From JAXMAZ01 sp046350115 (lineage in GTDB: Bacteria > Planctomycetota > Planctomycetia > Gemmatales > Gemmataceae): a stretch of 64,000 nucleotides of DNA. A model generated the notes under the pieces. That model was not told the origin of the DNA, did no database searches, and saw only the letters and a list, made by a program, of their open reading frames with translations. Every line of letters begins with the position of its first letter. Position 1 is the first letter of the stretch. The stretch spans positions 44,060-108,059 of the forward strand of contig JAXMAZ010000024.1 of NCBI GenBank assembly GCA_046350115.1, in the 5' to 3' direction. A program made the translations under genes and the position numbers. This document shows, in pieces, positions 7,389-15,454 of this stretch.

Positions 7389-8498
7389 ATGAGCATCGCC
7401 AAGCTGGCCCTGGAAGACGGCACCGTGTTCACCGGCCGGGCGTTCGGCGCCCCCGGCGAGAAGGCCGGGGAAGTCGTCTTCAACACCTCCATGACCGGCT
7501 ACCAGGAGGTGCTGACCGACCCCAGCTACAAGGGCCAGATCGTCACCATGACGTACCCCCTGATCGGCAACTACGGCACCACCGCCGCCGACCAGGAGTC
7601 GCTGGCCGTCCAGGTCGAGGGGTTCGTCGTCCGCGAGCTGACCAAGGTGCCGAGCAACTACCGCAGCCATCGCGACCTGGACACGTACCTGAAGGCGAGC
7701 GGCGTCACCGGGATCGAGGGGATCGACACCCGGGCACTCGTCCGCCGGCTGCGGGTCCGCGGGGCCATGCGGGGGGTGCTGTCCACGACCGACCTGGACG
7801 ACGCCTCGCTGGTGGCCAAGGCGGTCGCCTCCCCGGGGATGGCCGGCCGCGACCTGGTCAAAGAGGTGGTGCCGGAGAAGCCGTTCACCTGGGACCGCGG
7901 GTTCGACCCGCTGGCCGCCCACGTCCTGCCGGCCCGGCCGCGGGACAAGCACGTGGTTGCCATCGACTACGGGATGAAGTGGAACATCCTGCGGTGCCTG
8001 ACCCAGGCCGGCTGCCGTGTGACGGTGGTGCCCGGGACGGCGACCGCCGCCGAGGTGTTGAAGCACGAGCCGGACGGGGTGTTCCTGAGCAACGGTCCCG
8101 GCGACCCGGCCGCCCTCGGGTACGCGGTGCAGACGGTGAAGGACTTGATCGGCAAGAAGCCGATCTTCGGCATCTGCCTGGGGCACCAACTGCTCGGTCA
8201 GGCGCTGGGGGGCAAGACGTTCAAGCTGAAGTTCGGCCACCGCGGGGCGAACCAGCCGGTGCTGAACAAGCGGACCGGGCAGGTGGAGATCACGACGCAG
8301 AACCACGGGTTCGTGGTGGACGCGGCCAGCCTGCCGGCGAACGTCGAGGTGACGCACGTCAACCTGAACGACCGGACGGTGGAGGGGCTGCAGCTGACGG
8401 ACATGCCGGTGTTCGGGGTGCAGTACCACCCGGAGTCGGCCGCCGGCCCGCACGACAGCACGTACCTGTTCGACGAGTTCCGCCAGGCGATGGGGTGA
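7389..8498 (+). CDS. carA: Carbamoyl-phosphate synthase small (glutaminase) subunit
   Basis: 369 residues. The subunit hydrolyses glutamine and channels ammonia to CarB for carbamoyl phosphate, used in pyrimidine and arginine synthesis. The N-terminal CPSase small-chain domain starts LALEDGTVFTGRAFGAPGEK and includes FNTSMTGYQEVLTDPSY. The C-terminal class I glutamine amidotransferase domain shows FLSNGPGDP, the nucleophile Cys in FGICLGHQLLGQALGG, and the His/Glu of QYHPESAAGPHDSTYLF. Length is usual. carB is not in the window. The ATG at 7389 agrees with the family start. The next gene begins 72 bases later on the same strand. Confidence 0.95.
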   Translation: MSIAKLALEDGTVFTGRAFGAPGEKAGEVVFNTSMTGYQEVLTDPSYKGQIVTMTYPLIGNYGTTAADQESLAVQVEGFVVRELTKVPSNYRSHRDLDTYLKASGVTGIEGIDTRALVRRLRVRGAMRGVLSTTDLDDASLVAKAVASPGMAGRDLVKEVVPEKPFTWDRGFDPLAAHVLPARPRDKHVVAIDYGMKWNILRCLTQAGCRVTVVPGTATAAEVLKHEPDGVFLSNGPGDPAALGYAVQTVKDLIGKKPIFGICLGHQLLGQALGGKTFKLKFGHRGANQPVLNKRTGQVEITTQNHGFVVDAASLPANVEVTHVNLNDRTVEGLQLTDMPVFGVQYHPESAAGPHDSTYLFDEFRQAMG

Positions 8499-8570
8499 GG
8501 TCAGTCGGGGCGTACAATTTTTGCCCGATTTCCCGACTCCCGGACCCGCCAGCGGGCACTCCTCTGTGAC

Positions 8571-10349
8571 ATGCGCACGCCGCTCGTCCGAATGGCCGGT
8601 CGTCTCGCCCCCGGGCAGTCGGACGGGGAGCTGCTCGGCCGGTTCGTCCGCGACCGGGACGAGGCGGCGTTCGCCGCCCTGGTCCACCGCCACGGGCCGA
8701 CCGTGCTCGGCGTGTGCCGCCGCGTCCTCCGCAACCCCGCTGATGCCGACGACGCCTTCCAGGCGGTGTTCCTCGTCCTGGTGAACCGGGCCGACGCGCT
8801 GGCCGACCGGCCGGCCCTCGGCGGGTGGCTGTACGAGGTAGCGGTCCGCGTCGCCCGGAAGGGTCGCACGTCCCTGGCCCGGCTCCGCAAGCGCGAGCAT
8901 CAAGCGGCGCGGGCCGAGGCGGTGTCCGACCCGCCGCCGGCCGACCCGCCGGCGTGGCTGGACCGGGAGCTGGCCGCCCTGCCGGACCGGCTGCGGGAGC
9001 CGGTCGTCCGGTGTCTGGTCCAGGACCGGCCGCGGGCCGAGGTGGCGGCGGAACTGGGCATCCCCGAAGGAACGCTGGCCAGCCGGCTGGACGCCGCTCG
9101 TAAACGACTGGCGGACCGGCTTGCCCGGCACCGCGTCCCGCTGGCGCTCACCGGGCTGCTGGTGCCGGTGCCCGCGTCGCTGTCCGCCGCCACCCTCGTC
9201 CGGGCGACCGACGAGTCCGGGGCGGCCATCCATCAACTGGCGAACGAGGTGACGCGAGCCATGCTCCCTCACACCCGATGGGCGACGGTGGCCGCGGCCG
9301 GCGTGCTGGCGGTGGTCGGCGGGCTGGTGTTGGCCGGCAGCGGCCCCAGCCCGACGGCCCGGCAAAACCCGCCAACCGCGGCGAAGGAGCCGAAGCCGGC
9401 TGAGCCGGCGTGGATGACGGCGTTCGAGCGAGTGTACCGCCTCGCCGACGGCCAGTACGTCAAGCGGGTCGCCCCGCCGTACATCCCCGAGCGGGTCCTG
9501 TTTGCGTTCCATGAGGAGGGACGAGTCGCACCAGCCGTCCGTCGGTGGGTGCCAAAGCAGGCGGCCGAGTTCGACAAATACTACACCCTGTTCATCGAAC
9601 AGACCGGCGGCAGGCTCCAAAGCGAGCGCGTCATCTCGTCGGCGTACCTGAAGGACCGCCCCGAAGAGCAGCAGGGGGACAACCTGCTCCCGGTGACGGA
9701 CGTCATCGGTCTTGTGACCGGCCTGGGATCGCCGGAGTTCGTGATCGACCCGAAGTCGCAAGGCGACCCGCTGTTCGCCGAGAGGAACAAGACGGTCCAC
9801 GGCGACTTCGTCACCCGCACGGACGCCCCGCTCGACAAACTGGTGCCGCAGATAGAGGCGATCCTCCGGGACGAGTGCAAGCTCGACATCCGGCTCACCC
9901 TGCGGGAGGAGGAGCAGTCGGTGTTCGTGGTCGGCGGGACGTTCAAGCCGAACCCGCCCGCGTGGCGGCCGAGGGGGGAGCTGGACATCTACGCCACCGA
10001 GGACGGGTTGGACAAGGAGTACGACTTCCCCCACTTCGAGAAGAGGCGGCGGTCGCCGAAGCTCGGAATCGTACAGGTGCTCCATTACACCGGGACGCCG
10101 GTCGAGATGGTGCGGCTCGTCGGCCACCGGCTCGGGGCGCGGATGGTGTGGGACGCCCCGCGGCCGACCGGAACCCGGATCAGTTGGCACGTTCACACCA
10201 TCAGCAACCCAACATCGCCGGAGGAAGCGGCAGCCGACCGCGACCCGGACAAGGTGCTGAAGGTGGTGGCCGAGCAGACCGGGCTGACGTTCACGAAAGA
10301 GATGCGAAAGGTGACGGTACTGGTCGCCAGCACGCCGGAGAAGAAGTGA
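8571..10349 (+). CDS. ECF-type sigma-70 factor with a membrane-spanning C-terminal extension
   Basis: 592 residues. Region 2 lies at about residues 20-80 (LLGRFVRDRDEAAFAALVHR, 'VCRRVLRNPADADDAFQAVFL') and region 4 at about 125-180 (LPDRLREPVVRCLVQDRPRA, 'ELGIPEGTLASRLDAARKRLADRL'). After a linker comes one membrane span near residues 231-252 (TVAAAGVLAVVGGLVLAGSG), a Pro-rich stretch and about 330 residues of unrecognised extracytoplasmic-type sequence. Ordinary ECF factors stop after region 4 and rely on a separate membrane anti-sigma factor; here a membrane anchor and sensor-like tail are fused. Such long ECF factors are known in planctomycetes. No anti-sigma gene is adjacent. The C-terminal domain could sense envelope signals or hold the factor at the membrane; this is inference. 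Confidence 0.85.
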   Translation: MRTPLVRMAGRLAPGQSDGELLGRFVRDRDEAAFAALVHRHGPTVLGVCRRVLRNPADADDAFQAVFLVLVNRADALADRPALGGWLYEVAVRVARKGRTSLARLRKREHQAARAEAVSDPPPADPPAWLDRELAALPDRLREPVVRCLVQDRPRAEVAAELGIPEGTLASRLDAARKRLADRLARHRVPLALTGLLVPVPASLSAATLVRATDESGAAIHQLANEVTRAMLPHTRWATVAAAGVLAVVGGLVLAGSGPSPTARQNPPTAAKEPKPAEPAWMTAFERVYRLADGQYVKRVAPPYIPERVLFAFHEEGRVAPAVRRWVPKQAAEFDKYYTLFIEQTGGRLQSERVISSAYLKDRPEEQQGDNLLPVTDVIGLVTGLGSPEFVIDPKSQGDPLFAERNKTVHGDFVTRTDAPLDKLVPQIEAILRDECKLDIRLTLREEEQSVFVVGGTFKPNPPAWRPRGELDIYATEDGLDKEYDFPHFEKRRRSPKLGIVQVLHYTGTPVEMVRLVGHRLGARMVWDAPRPTGTRISWHVHTISNPTSPEEAAADRDPDKVLKVVAEQTGLTFTKEMRKVTVLVASTPEKK

Positions 10350-10362
10350 CGCGGTCCTTCCC

Positions 10363-10652
10363 GTAGGGCGGTGCCGAGTCCGCGAGGCCCGCCGGCGGGG
10401 CAACCGCCCCAGCGATTGACCGCGAGAGCGGCCCGTTTTGCTCCCCCTCTCCGCTTCGGGGAGGGGGCCGGGGGAGGGTGAAAACTCCGACCGGTCTCTG
10501 CCGCTCCGAAGTCTCGGCGACGGGTGCCGGGCCTCACCCCTCCCCCGGCCCCCTCCCCGAAGCGGAGAGGGGGAGCAAAACAGCCGCCACGGGAACGGGA
10601 CTGAGGCCCGCCACCCGCCGGCGGGCCTCCCAAAGCGTCGGCACCGCCCTAC
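10363..10652. repeat. Nested palindromes: TAGGGCGG-ended repeat enclosing a long family A hairpin
   Basis: The gap 10350-10679 has no gene. An outer inverted repeat has arms from 10363 (GTAGGGCGGTGCCGA, then AGGCCCGCCGGCGGG) and ending at 10652 (CCCGCCGGCGGGCC, then TCGGCACCGCCCTAC). Inside it lies a second, nearly perfect inverted repeat of about 47 bases per arm (10435-10481 and 10534-10581) with the family A core. The loop of the inner copy (ACCGGTCTCTGCCGCTCCGA and onwards to GACGGGT) matches the loop of the 19.6 kb copy, so the inner element is a unit of about 147 bases that probably inserted into the outer one. Confidence 0.85.
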
Positions 10653-10679
10653 ACGGTTCCACGCACCGATCCACAACGG

Positions 10680-10956
10680 TCACGCCTCCGGCCCGGCCTT
10701 CCGCCCGTCCGGGAAGTCCAGGAACAGCCGGGCTTTAGCGTTCTTGGCCAGCTCCCGCAGGGCGGCCAGCTCCTCCAGCCGCAACAGCGCCGGGTGGGCC
10801 GAGTACGCGGCGGCCGACCTGGTCCGCTCGTCCAGCGCCTCCCGCCCGGCCTGCACCCGCAGCCGGGTGGCGGTCGCGGCCGCCTCGGCCCGAACCTGCC
10901 CGTCCGGGCCGGCTGTCTGCTCGACCAGCGACCCCTTCAACGTTCTCTCGACGTGG
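10680..10956 (-). pseudogene. C-terminal remnant of an SPFH/band 7-like protein gene
   Basis: About 91 residues in frame to the stop at 10680, beginning HVERTLKGSLVEQTAGPDGQ and ending with HPALLRLEELAALRELAKNA and a KARLFLDFPDG tail. An Ala/Arg-rich coiled coil followed by 'HPxLxRLxELxALRELAxNxxARLxLDF' is the typical end of SPFH (slipin/flotillin-like) proteins. No SPFH domain precedes it. Upstream of about 10956 the sequence belongs to the end of the peptidase S9 fusion gene in another frame. I infer a deletion that removed most of this gene and joined its tail to the peptidase gene. Confidence 0.6.
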
Positions 10957-13882
10957 GCCGTGGCGCGACGCCGACCGGCACCTGCCAGAGCTGGCCGAGC
11001 AGCTCGAACACCTCCGGGTCGTGCGCCTTCAGGTCGTGACGGGTGAACGGGAAGAAGTCGTTCCGGCCGAAATACGCCTCGGTCGCCTCCGCGAAGTACT
11101 CCATCGGGGTGGTCATCGCGTAGGCTTTTTCGACCGTGTTCTGTCGGCCGTTGCCGAAGTGCCGCTCGACCCTGTCGTACTTGCCCGATTCCTTCGCACG
11201 GGCGTAGGCGGCGGTCACGTCCGGGTTGCCGAACCCCTTCGGCAGTTCGCGGTCGTGGTAGGCGTGGGCGAGTTCGTGAAGCACGAACCACGGCATGCGG
11301 TTCGCCTCGGCGCGATAGACGCGGACGTTGGTGAACTCGACCGCCTTCGCCATCGCCGGGTCGCGGCCGTTCCGGCGGAGCCAGCCCGCGCCGGGGTGGT
11401 ACTCGGCGGTCGGCCGCACGCCGGGGTACTCGGGGTTGAAGTAGAGCGGCACGCTCTGCAGTTTGGCCACGGCCGGCTTGGGCACCGCCTTCGTGATGTC
11501 GGCCAGTTGGGCGTCGAGTACCTCCAGCGCGGCCGCGGTTTGCCGGGCCTCGGCGGCGAGCAGCACGCGGTTGACGTGGACGGCCCACCCGCGGACGGCC
11601 CGCGTCTCGTAGACGGGGTCCGGCTCGGGGGCGTGCGGGGACTGCAGGTTGTCGCGGAGGAAGCGGGTCATCGCCGCCATCAGGTGCTGGTCGGTGTTCC
11701 GCCCCTCCTTGATGGCGTGCGTGCGGTTCGGGTACGGCAGCACGCTGAACCGCTTCCCCGTGGCGATCAGCTCCTCCATCAGCCGCTCGGTGCCCTGGTA
11801 GTGGCAGTTGTCGTCGCCGGTGCCGTGGACCAGCAGCAGACTGCCCCGGAGCCGGCCGGCGTGGGTGATCGGCGAACCCTCGCGGTAGCCGACCGGGTTG
11901 TCCGCCGGCCGCCCCATGTACCGCTCCTGGTAGATCGTGTCGTACAGCGTCTGGTCCGCCACCGGGGCGACGGCGATGGCGGCGCGGTACAGGTCCGGGT
12001 GTCGGAAGACGGCGTTCAGGCTCATGCTGCCGCCGCCGCTCCACCCCCACGAGCCGACGCGGGACGGGGCGACGAACGGCCACCGCTTGAGCAGTTCACG
12101 CACCGCCGCCGCCTGCTCGGCCGGGGCCAGGATGCCGATCTTGCGATGCACGGACTTCCGCCACTCGCGGCCGCGGGGCACGTTCGTGCCGCGGTTGTCG
12201 ACGCTGGCCACGACGAACCCCTGTTGGGCGAGCATCCAGTGCCACAGCCCGCGGGCGCCGGGCCACGCGTCCCGCACCGTCTGGCCGTGCGGCTCCCCGT
12301 AGACGTGCATGAGCAGCGGGAGTTTCGCGTCCGGCCCCGGTTTCGCCGGCCTCACGCTCCACCCGTCCAGCGTGACCCCGCCGCCGATCGGCACACGCAG
12401 GAACTCGATCTCCGGCCGGTTCAGGGCGGCCAACTTCGCCCGCAGCTTCGCGTTGTCGGTCAGCGTGCGGACGCTGGCGGAGTCGTCCAGACGCACCAGG
12501 TCCACGACCGGCGGGGTGGTGAAGGTCGACCAGGTGTGAACCGCCCACCGGGCGTCGGGGGAGATGTCGTACTCGTGCCAGCCGGGCTGCTTCTCCGGCG
12601 AAAGCTGTTCCGTCCTGCTGCCGTCGAGCCTCACCCGGAACAGATGCCGCTGCGTGGCGGCCGTCGGCGAGGCGGCGTAGTACAGCCACCCGCCCGCCTC
12701 GTCCACGGCCTCCACGCCGAGGACGTCGAACTCGCCCGTCGTGACCGGTTCGAGCGGCGAGCCGTCGGTGTGGCCGCGGTAAATGTGCCGCCACCCCGAC
12801 CGCTCGCTCAGCCACAGGAAGCCCTTGCCGCCGTCGAGCCACCGCCAAGGGTTCTCGTTCTCCAGCCAGGCGGAGTCCTTTTCGGTGAACACCGCTTTCG
12901 CCTGGCCGGTCGACGGGTCGGCCCGCCAGACCGTCAGCTCCGTTTGCAGCCGGTTGAACTGCTGCACCATCACCCGCGAGCCGTCGGGCGTCCAGTCGGC
13001 GTGGGGCAGGTAGTGCTCCCGCGGGTCGCCGGGGAGGTCGAGCCACCGCACCGCCCCGCCGCCCGCCGGGACCACGCCGAGCCGGGTGGCCGAATTCGTC
13101 CCGCCGACCTTCGGGTACGCAAAGGACGTCACCCGCGGCGACTTGCTGACGATGTTGTCGACGAGATGGAACTCCGCCACGCCGGTCGTGTCGAACTGCC
13201 AGAAGAGGATGTGCTTGCCGTCGGGGCTCCAGCGGAAGCAGTTCCGCAGGTCGAGTTCCTCCTCGTTCACCCAGTCGGACGTGCCGTTGATGAGCGTCTT
13301 CGAGCCGTCGGCGGTCAGTGGCGTGACCTTGAGGCTGGCCAAGTCTTGGACGTACAGGTTGTTCTCACGCACGAAGGCGACCCGCGTGCCGTCCGGTGAC
13401 AGCGTGGCGAACATGAGGGACGCCGGGGCGGCGTCCCCGCCGAGCTGGGTGAGCTTCCGCGTCGCCACGTCGAGCAGCCAGTAATCGCCGCGGGTGTTCC
13501 GCCGCCACACCCGCCGGGTGTTCGTGAAGACGAGCAACCGGGTCTCGTCGGCCGAGAACTCGAACGCCTCCACCGGGAGCGGCTCCCTCGCCCCGTCCGG
13601 CACGAATCCCGCGGCCGGGATCACCACTTCGTGCTTGCCGGTCGCCGGGTCGTGGCGAACCAGCGCTCTCCCGATACCGGTCCCGTCCGGTTCCAGGCAG
13701 AAGTAGGCGGCGGACCGCTTGCTCCACTGTCGGGCCGGGAGCTGTTGGGTGTCGAACTCCCGCGCCCCGAACAGCCGGCCGACGGTGAGGAGGGAGTCGT
13801 CGGCGCGGAGATCTGTCCAGGCGACGAGGCCTGCGGCGAGGACCAGGAGTGTCCAGCGCGGATGCTTGTGGGCGCGTGTCAC
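10937..13882 (-). CDS. Secreted peptidase S9 (DPP IV-like) fused to a C-terminal HExxH metallopeptidase-like domain
   Basis: 981 residues from a GTG at 13882 with GAGG upstream. A signal segment is followed by a DPP IV-type propeller and then an alpha/beta-hydrolase domain: nucleophile in GSWGWSGGGSMSLN (G-W-S-G-G), Asp in LLVHGTGDDNCH, His in PYPNRTHAI. About 30 residues later a second enzyme-like domain starts (SVPLYFNPEYPGVRPTAEYH), with the zinc motif LHELAHAYHD and, some 70 residues on, TTPMEYFAEATEAYFGRNDF, whose Glu could be the third ligand. The last dozen residues (VGVAPRPTSRER) look like read-through into foreign sequence next to the SPFH remnant. I infer an exported aminodipeptidase with an additional zincin activity. 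Confidence 0.85.
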   Translation of the reverse strand: MTRAHKHPRWTLLVLAAGLVAWTDLRADDSLLTVGRLFGAREFDTQQLPARQWSKRSAAYFCLEPDGTGIGRALVRHDPATGKHEVVIPAAGFVPDGAREPLPVEAFEFSADETRLLVFTNTRRVWRRNTRGDYWLLDVATRKLTQLGGDAAPASLMFATLSPDGTRVAFVRENNLYVQDLASLKVTPLTADGSKTLINGTSDWVNEEELDLRNCFRWSPDGKHILFWQFDTTGVAEFHLVDNIVSKSPRVTSFAYPKVGGTNSATRLGVVPAGGGAVRWLDLPGDPREHYLPHADWTPDGSRVMVQQFNRLQTELTVWRADPSTGQAKAVFTEKDSAWLENENPWRWLDGGKGFLWLSERSGWRHIYRGHTDGSPLEPVTTGEFDVLGVEAVDEAGGWLYYAASPTAATQRHLFRVRLDGSRTEQLSPEKQPGWHEYDISPDARWAVHTWSTFTTPPVVDLVRLDDSASVRTLTDNAKLRAKLAALNRPEIEFLRVPIGGGVTLDGWSVRPAKPGPDAKLPLLMHVYGEPHGQTVRDAWPGARGLWHWMLAQQGFVVASVDNRGTNVPRGREWRKSVHRKIGILAPAEQAAAVRELLKRWPFVAPSRVGSWGWSGGGSMSLNAVFRHPDLYRAAIAVAPVADQTLYDTIYQERYMGRPADNPVGYREGSPITHAGRLRGSLLLVHGTGDDNCHYQGTERLMEELIATGKRFSVLPYPNRTHAIKEGRNTDQHLMAAMTRFLRDNLQSPHAPEPDPVYETRAVRGWAVHVNRVLLAAEARQTAAALEVLDAQLADITKAVPKPAVAKLQSVPLYFNPEYPGVRPTAEYHPGAGWLRRNGRDPAMAKAVEFTNVRVYRAEANRMPWFVLHELAHAYHDRELPKGFGNPDVTAAYARAKESGKYDRVERHFGNGRQNTVEKAYAMTTPMEYFAEATEAYFGRNDFFPFTRHDLKAHDPEVFELLGQLWQVPVGVAPRPTSRER

Positions 13883-13985
13883 GGCGTCCTCGGGGTGCGG
13901 TCAGTTCGACTGCTGGGGCAGTTCGTGGCGAGTCCGAAGATAAGCGCCTACAGGTCGGCCGGCAACACGCCCGCCTGATGGGCCT

Positions 13986-15278
13986 TCACCGGATCGCCGT
14001 GGTCGCCCTGGCGGGCACGAACCCGTCGGTCGGCTTGGCCCCAGTCCTGGCCTGCCGCACCGGCCCGGGTTGATCGAGGGGCAGGGCGTCGGCGAACGCC
14101 TTACCGATCGGCGCCAGGATCTTGGCCGCGCCGAGGTAGTGGTACGCCCCGTTGGAGACGCCGGCTTTCAGCCGCTTCAGTTCCTGCGGCTGGAAACCCG
14201 CGTCGATGGCCTTCTTCCGAGCCTCGTCCTTCGCCGCCTGGCTCGGCTTCGGAGCCGTCTTGAAATCCTGGCGGAGTTTGTGGTCGAGTTGCTCCATCCG
14301 CTGCTGCAACGCGTCCAGGTCGTCGTCCCAAAAGGCGGCCGTCTCCACCACCCGCACGGTCCCCTTGAACTCGGGGAGGGCGGCCGGCGCGGCCTGGGCC
14401 TGGCGGAAGTGCATCTGCGGCGCCTTCCGCCCCTCCTTCTCGCCGCCGATGCCCATCACCCCGATGACGACCGGCATCTGCGGGGCCGCCAAATCCTTCC
14501 GCACGTCGCGGATCAGGTGGGCGAGCAGGTCCGCGTACCGGTCGTACCCGCCGGGCTTCATCCGGTCGGGGTACGTCCAGCCGTCGACCAGGTCGTTGAA
14601 CCCCTGGAACCAGACGAACCCGGCCAGTTGGTATCCTTGCCTCGGGTCGTAGTCCGGCACCACCCGCTTGATGTCCCCGAGCACCTGCCGCACGTGGCCG
14701 ATCATGTGGCGGTAGAACACCCCGCCGTTCCGGCGGATCTTGTCCGTCTCCTGGGCGGCGTCCAGACCGCGCTTCTTCCACTGGTCCCGGGTGAAGGCGG
14801 TGATCGGCTCCGGCCCGGCGCTGGGCGGGCGGAAGTCGGTGTGCAGGCTCCGCCCGCCCCAGGCCGTCTTGATGATCAGGATCGGCCCCCCGAGCCGCTT
14901 CTCCAGGGTGAGGCCGAAGGTGAACTCCGGGCCGATCTTGTCTGCCGGCGCCCCGTAGCCGGCGGTCAGCCGGCCCGTCCGCTCGCGGAGGTCCGAGTAG
15001 GCGTCGCCGAGGCACCCGACCGACGAGATCCACACCCGCTCGCACACCCGCGGTTTGCCGTCCGGGCCGCGCATCTCCCGGAGGAGCGGGGCCGTCTTCG
15101 GGTCGTCGGCCATGGAGTCGAACGTCGACACGTGGGCGTGCCCTTGCATGTTCGACTGGCCGGCCAGAATGAACACCTTCAGGGGCGCGTCGGCCGCCGC
15201 TGCGGTGCCCGAGCAGACGGCCAGCAGCAGGCAGGTCAAGGCGCCCGGCGAGCGGAACGGGCGGAAGGACGGGGCCAT
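13986..15278 (-). CDS. Secreted SASA/SGNH-type carbohydrate esterase
   Basis: 430 residues from the ATG at 15278, giving a clear signal peptide (FRSPGALTCLLLAVCSGTAAAAD). The mature part opens VFILAGQSNMQGHA with the nucleophile Ser of the SASA (sialate O-acetylesterase-like) family. It continues with 'LIIKTAWGGRSL', 'GFVWFQGFNDLVDG' (block with the Asp/Gln used in the oxyanion region) and 'SNGAYHYLGAAKI' holding the likely catalytic His. Such esterases remove acetyl groups from sugars or polysaccharides; the substrate is unknown. Planctomycetes carry many of these beside sulfatases. A longer in-frame start at 15356 would add an unlikely soluble leader before the signal peptide. Confidence 0.85.
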   Translation of the reverse strand: MAPSFRPFRSPGALTCLLLAVCSGTAAAADAPLKVFILAGQSNMQGHAHVSTFDSMADDPKTAPLLREMRGPDGKPRVCERVWISSVGCLGDAYSDLRERTGRLTAGYGAPADKIGPEFTFGLTLEKRLGGPILIIKTAWGGRSLHTDFRPPSAGPEPITAFTRDQWKKRGLDAAQETDKIRRNGGVFYRHMIGHVRQVLGDIKRVVPDYDPRQGYQLAGFVWFQGFNDLVDGWTYPDRMKPGGYDRYADLLAHLIRDVRKDLAAPQMPVVIGVMGIGGEKEGRKAPQMHFRQAQAAPAALPEFKGTVRVVETAAFWDDDLDALQQRMEQLDHKLRQDFKTAPKPSQAAKDEARKKAIDAGFQPQELKRLKAGVSNGAYHYLGAAKILAPIGKAFADALPLDQPGPVRQARTGAKPTDGFVPARATTAIR

Positions 15279-15454
15279 ACGGACACCTCTGATGGTGCGA
15301 GCCGTCGCCCGTGTCGGTAGCGGCTCGGGCGGGTGAGCGGGCGCGTCGATCGTCATCCCAACCGGCCCGGCGTAGTCCGACGCCCCGGGCCGACGACCGC
15401 GTCACCAGTGTAGTGGTGGCGGCCCCGGGCTGGGGTGAAAGCTACTGCTGTTAG

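Noticed and set aside
11021..13399. A 792-codon open frame on the plus strand opposite the peptidase S9 gene
   Set aside because: Its composition (Arg, Pro, Val, His, Gly-rich) is that of an antisense shadow in GC-rich DNA; the minus strand has full catalytic motifs.
13986..15278. Annotation as a true sialate O-acetylesterase
   Set aside because: Only the general SASA/SGNH pattern is visible; no sialic acid genes are nearby, so the specific substrate is not supported.
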